Below the pieces are notes generated by a model, which searched no databases, was not told the origin of the DNA, and saw nothing but the letters and a program-made list of their open reading frames with translations. A stretch of 64,000 bases of DNA from Limisphaera sp. (GTDB lineage: Bacteria > Verrucomicrobiota > Verrucomicrobiia > Limisphaerales > Limisphaeraceae): contig JANWVC010000008.1 of the NCBI GenBank assembly GCA_025057755.1, positions 186,001 to 250,000 on the forward strand. Reading direction: 5' to 3'. Positions 63,652-64,000 of the stretch are shown piece by piece (positions within the stretch are counted from its first letter, which is position 1; each line of letters starts with the position of its first letter). The position numbers and the translations under genes were made by a program.

Positions 63652-63954
63652 TCAGCTCGGCGGAGGTGTGCCGTGCCGGCGCCACCAACGCCACAGAGCA
63701 TATGCCGCCGGGACCCAGGACGTCAGGCGTTTCCAGCGCCGGGAAGCCAGCCAAGCCGTGGCCACTCCAGCGCAGAGCCCCCAGATCGGTTGTTGCGTCA
63801 GCCACGTGCGCAGACGCAGGCAGAGAAACTCGCGGGTGAGCCAGGATCGGGCCATTTGCCATTCGCTGCAAAGGACGGCCCGGTGAAGGTTGGCTTCGAC
63901 AATCAGCAGACGCTTTAGCTCTCGCCGGCTTTCGGAAGGGTATCTTGCAGGCAT
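63652..63954 (-). CDS. Small basic protein, possible membrane association
   Basis: A 100-residue protein with many Arg, Leu and Trp. Residues 55-75 (WGLCAGVATAWLASRRW) are weakly hydrophobic and the C-terminus reads WRWWRRHG. Such small Trp/Arg-rich genes often follow phage-holin-family or YqjD-type genes, but I cannot assign a family. The ATG is preceded by AAAGGACC and overlaps the 3' end of the preceding gene by about 40 bases. Confidence 0.55.
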   Translation of the reverse strand: MPARYPSESRRELKRLLIVEANLHRAVLCSEWQMARSWLTREFLCLRLRTWLTQQPIWGLCAGVATAWLASRRWKRLTSWVPAAYALWRWWRRHGTPPPS

Positions 63955-64000
63955 TGCAGGTCCTTTCGAAATTCCTCAATGGTCTCCGCAAATGGGCCAG
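63915..64000 (-). CDS. C-terminal end of a gene cut by the window edge
   Basis: Only the last 27 codons and a TAA are in the window, ending FRKDLQCLQDTLPKAGES. This reads as a real amphipathic C-terminus. It overlaps the start of the next small gene, which suggests an operon. Too short to name. Confidence 0.4.
   Translation of the reverse strand, partial: GPFAETIEEFRKDLQCLQDTLPKAGES

Overview
The window looks like a chromosomal piece of a GC-rich (high-50s %) Gram-negative member of the PVC superphylum, most likely Verrucomicrobiota of the Limisphaerales/Pedosphaeraceae kind. This is inferred from gene content: a TIGR02999-type ECF sigma factor next to a WD40-repeat Ser/Thr kinase, a VTC + DUF4956 + CotH cluster, a tandem-domain NDK, a short verrucomicrobial-style ferredoxin, PrsK/PrsR, and very large Asn/Thr-rich secreted proteins downstream of pseudopilins. 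No rRNA, tRNA, CRISPR array, transposase or phage gene was found.

Layout. 0.2-0.9 kb: bioD. 1.1-6.4 kb (minus): a membrane/surface cluster reading tetratricopeptide-like membrane protein, signal peptidase I, CotH kinase (interrupted by one in-frame TAG), DUF4956 membrane protein, VTC polyphosphate-polymerase-like protein. 6.4-10.6 kb: ECF sigma factor convergent with a 1178-residue Ser/Thr kinase-WD40 protein. 10.8-16.7 kb: hpt, cinA, ferredoxin, a trypsin-like protease and a large exported protein. 16.7-20.2 kb: PrsR/PrsK two-component pair. 20.6-23.8 kb: Tat-type aldo/keto reductase whose frame runs antisense through the next gene, SAM hydrolase, an NTF2-like protein and a second signal peptidase I.

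23.8-26.95 kb holds about 3.1 kb with no convincing gene on either strand, lower in GC than its surroundings and strongly purine/G-rich on the plus strand. I regard this as the most interesting unexplained stretch, a candidate for a large structured noncoding RNA. 26.95-28.3 kb: tandem NDK and a zinc-ribbon DUF5679 protein, translationally coupled.

29.0-51.5 kb is one long plus-strand type IV pilus / type II secretion-like operon: PilB-like, PilT, a second PilB-like ATPase, PilC, then a BrnT-BrnA toxin-antitoxin pair, four pseudopilins, a 1315-residue GspK/PilX-like protein and a 2439-residue subtilisin with many accessory domains, plausibly the exported substrate. Five junctions are 4-nt ATGA overlaps or nearly abutting, and BrnA overlaps the first pseudopilin gene by ATGA, so the toxin-antitoxin module is built into the operon.

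51.5-64 kb: pfkB-family sugar kinase, a lipoprotein-like PCMT, rpsT, then a minus-strand operon tricorn-like protease, cdsA, dxr, followed by an unknown 453-residue protein, a small membrane protein coupled to a YceI protein, a Xaa-Pro aminopeptidase and two small genes at the edge. All functional statements come from reading motifs by eye; no database search was run.
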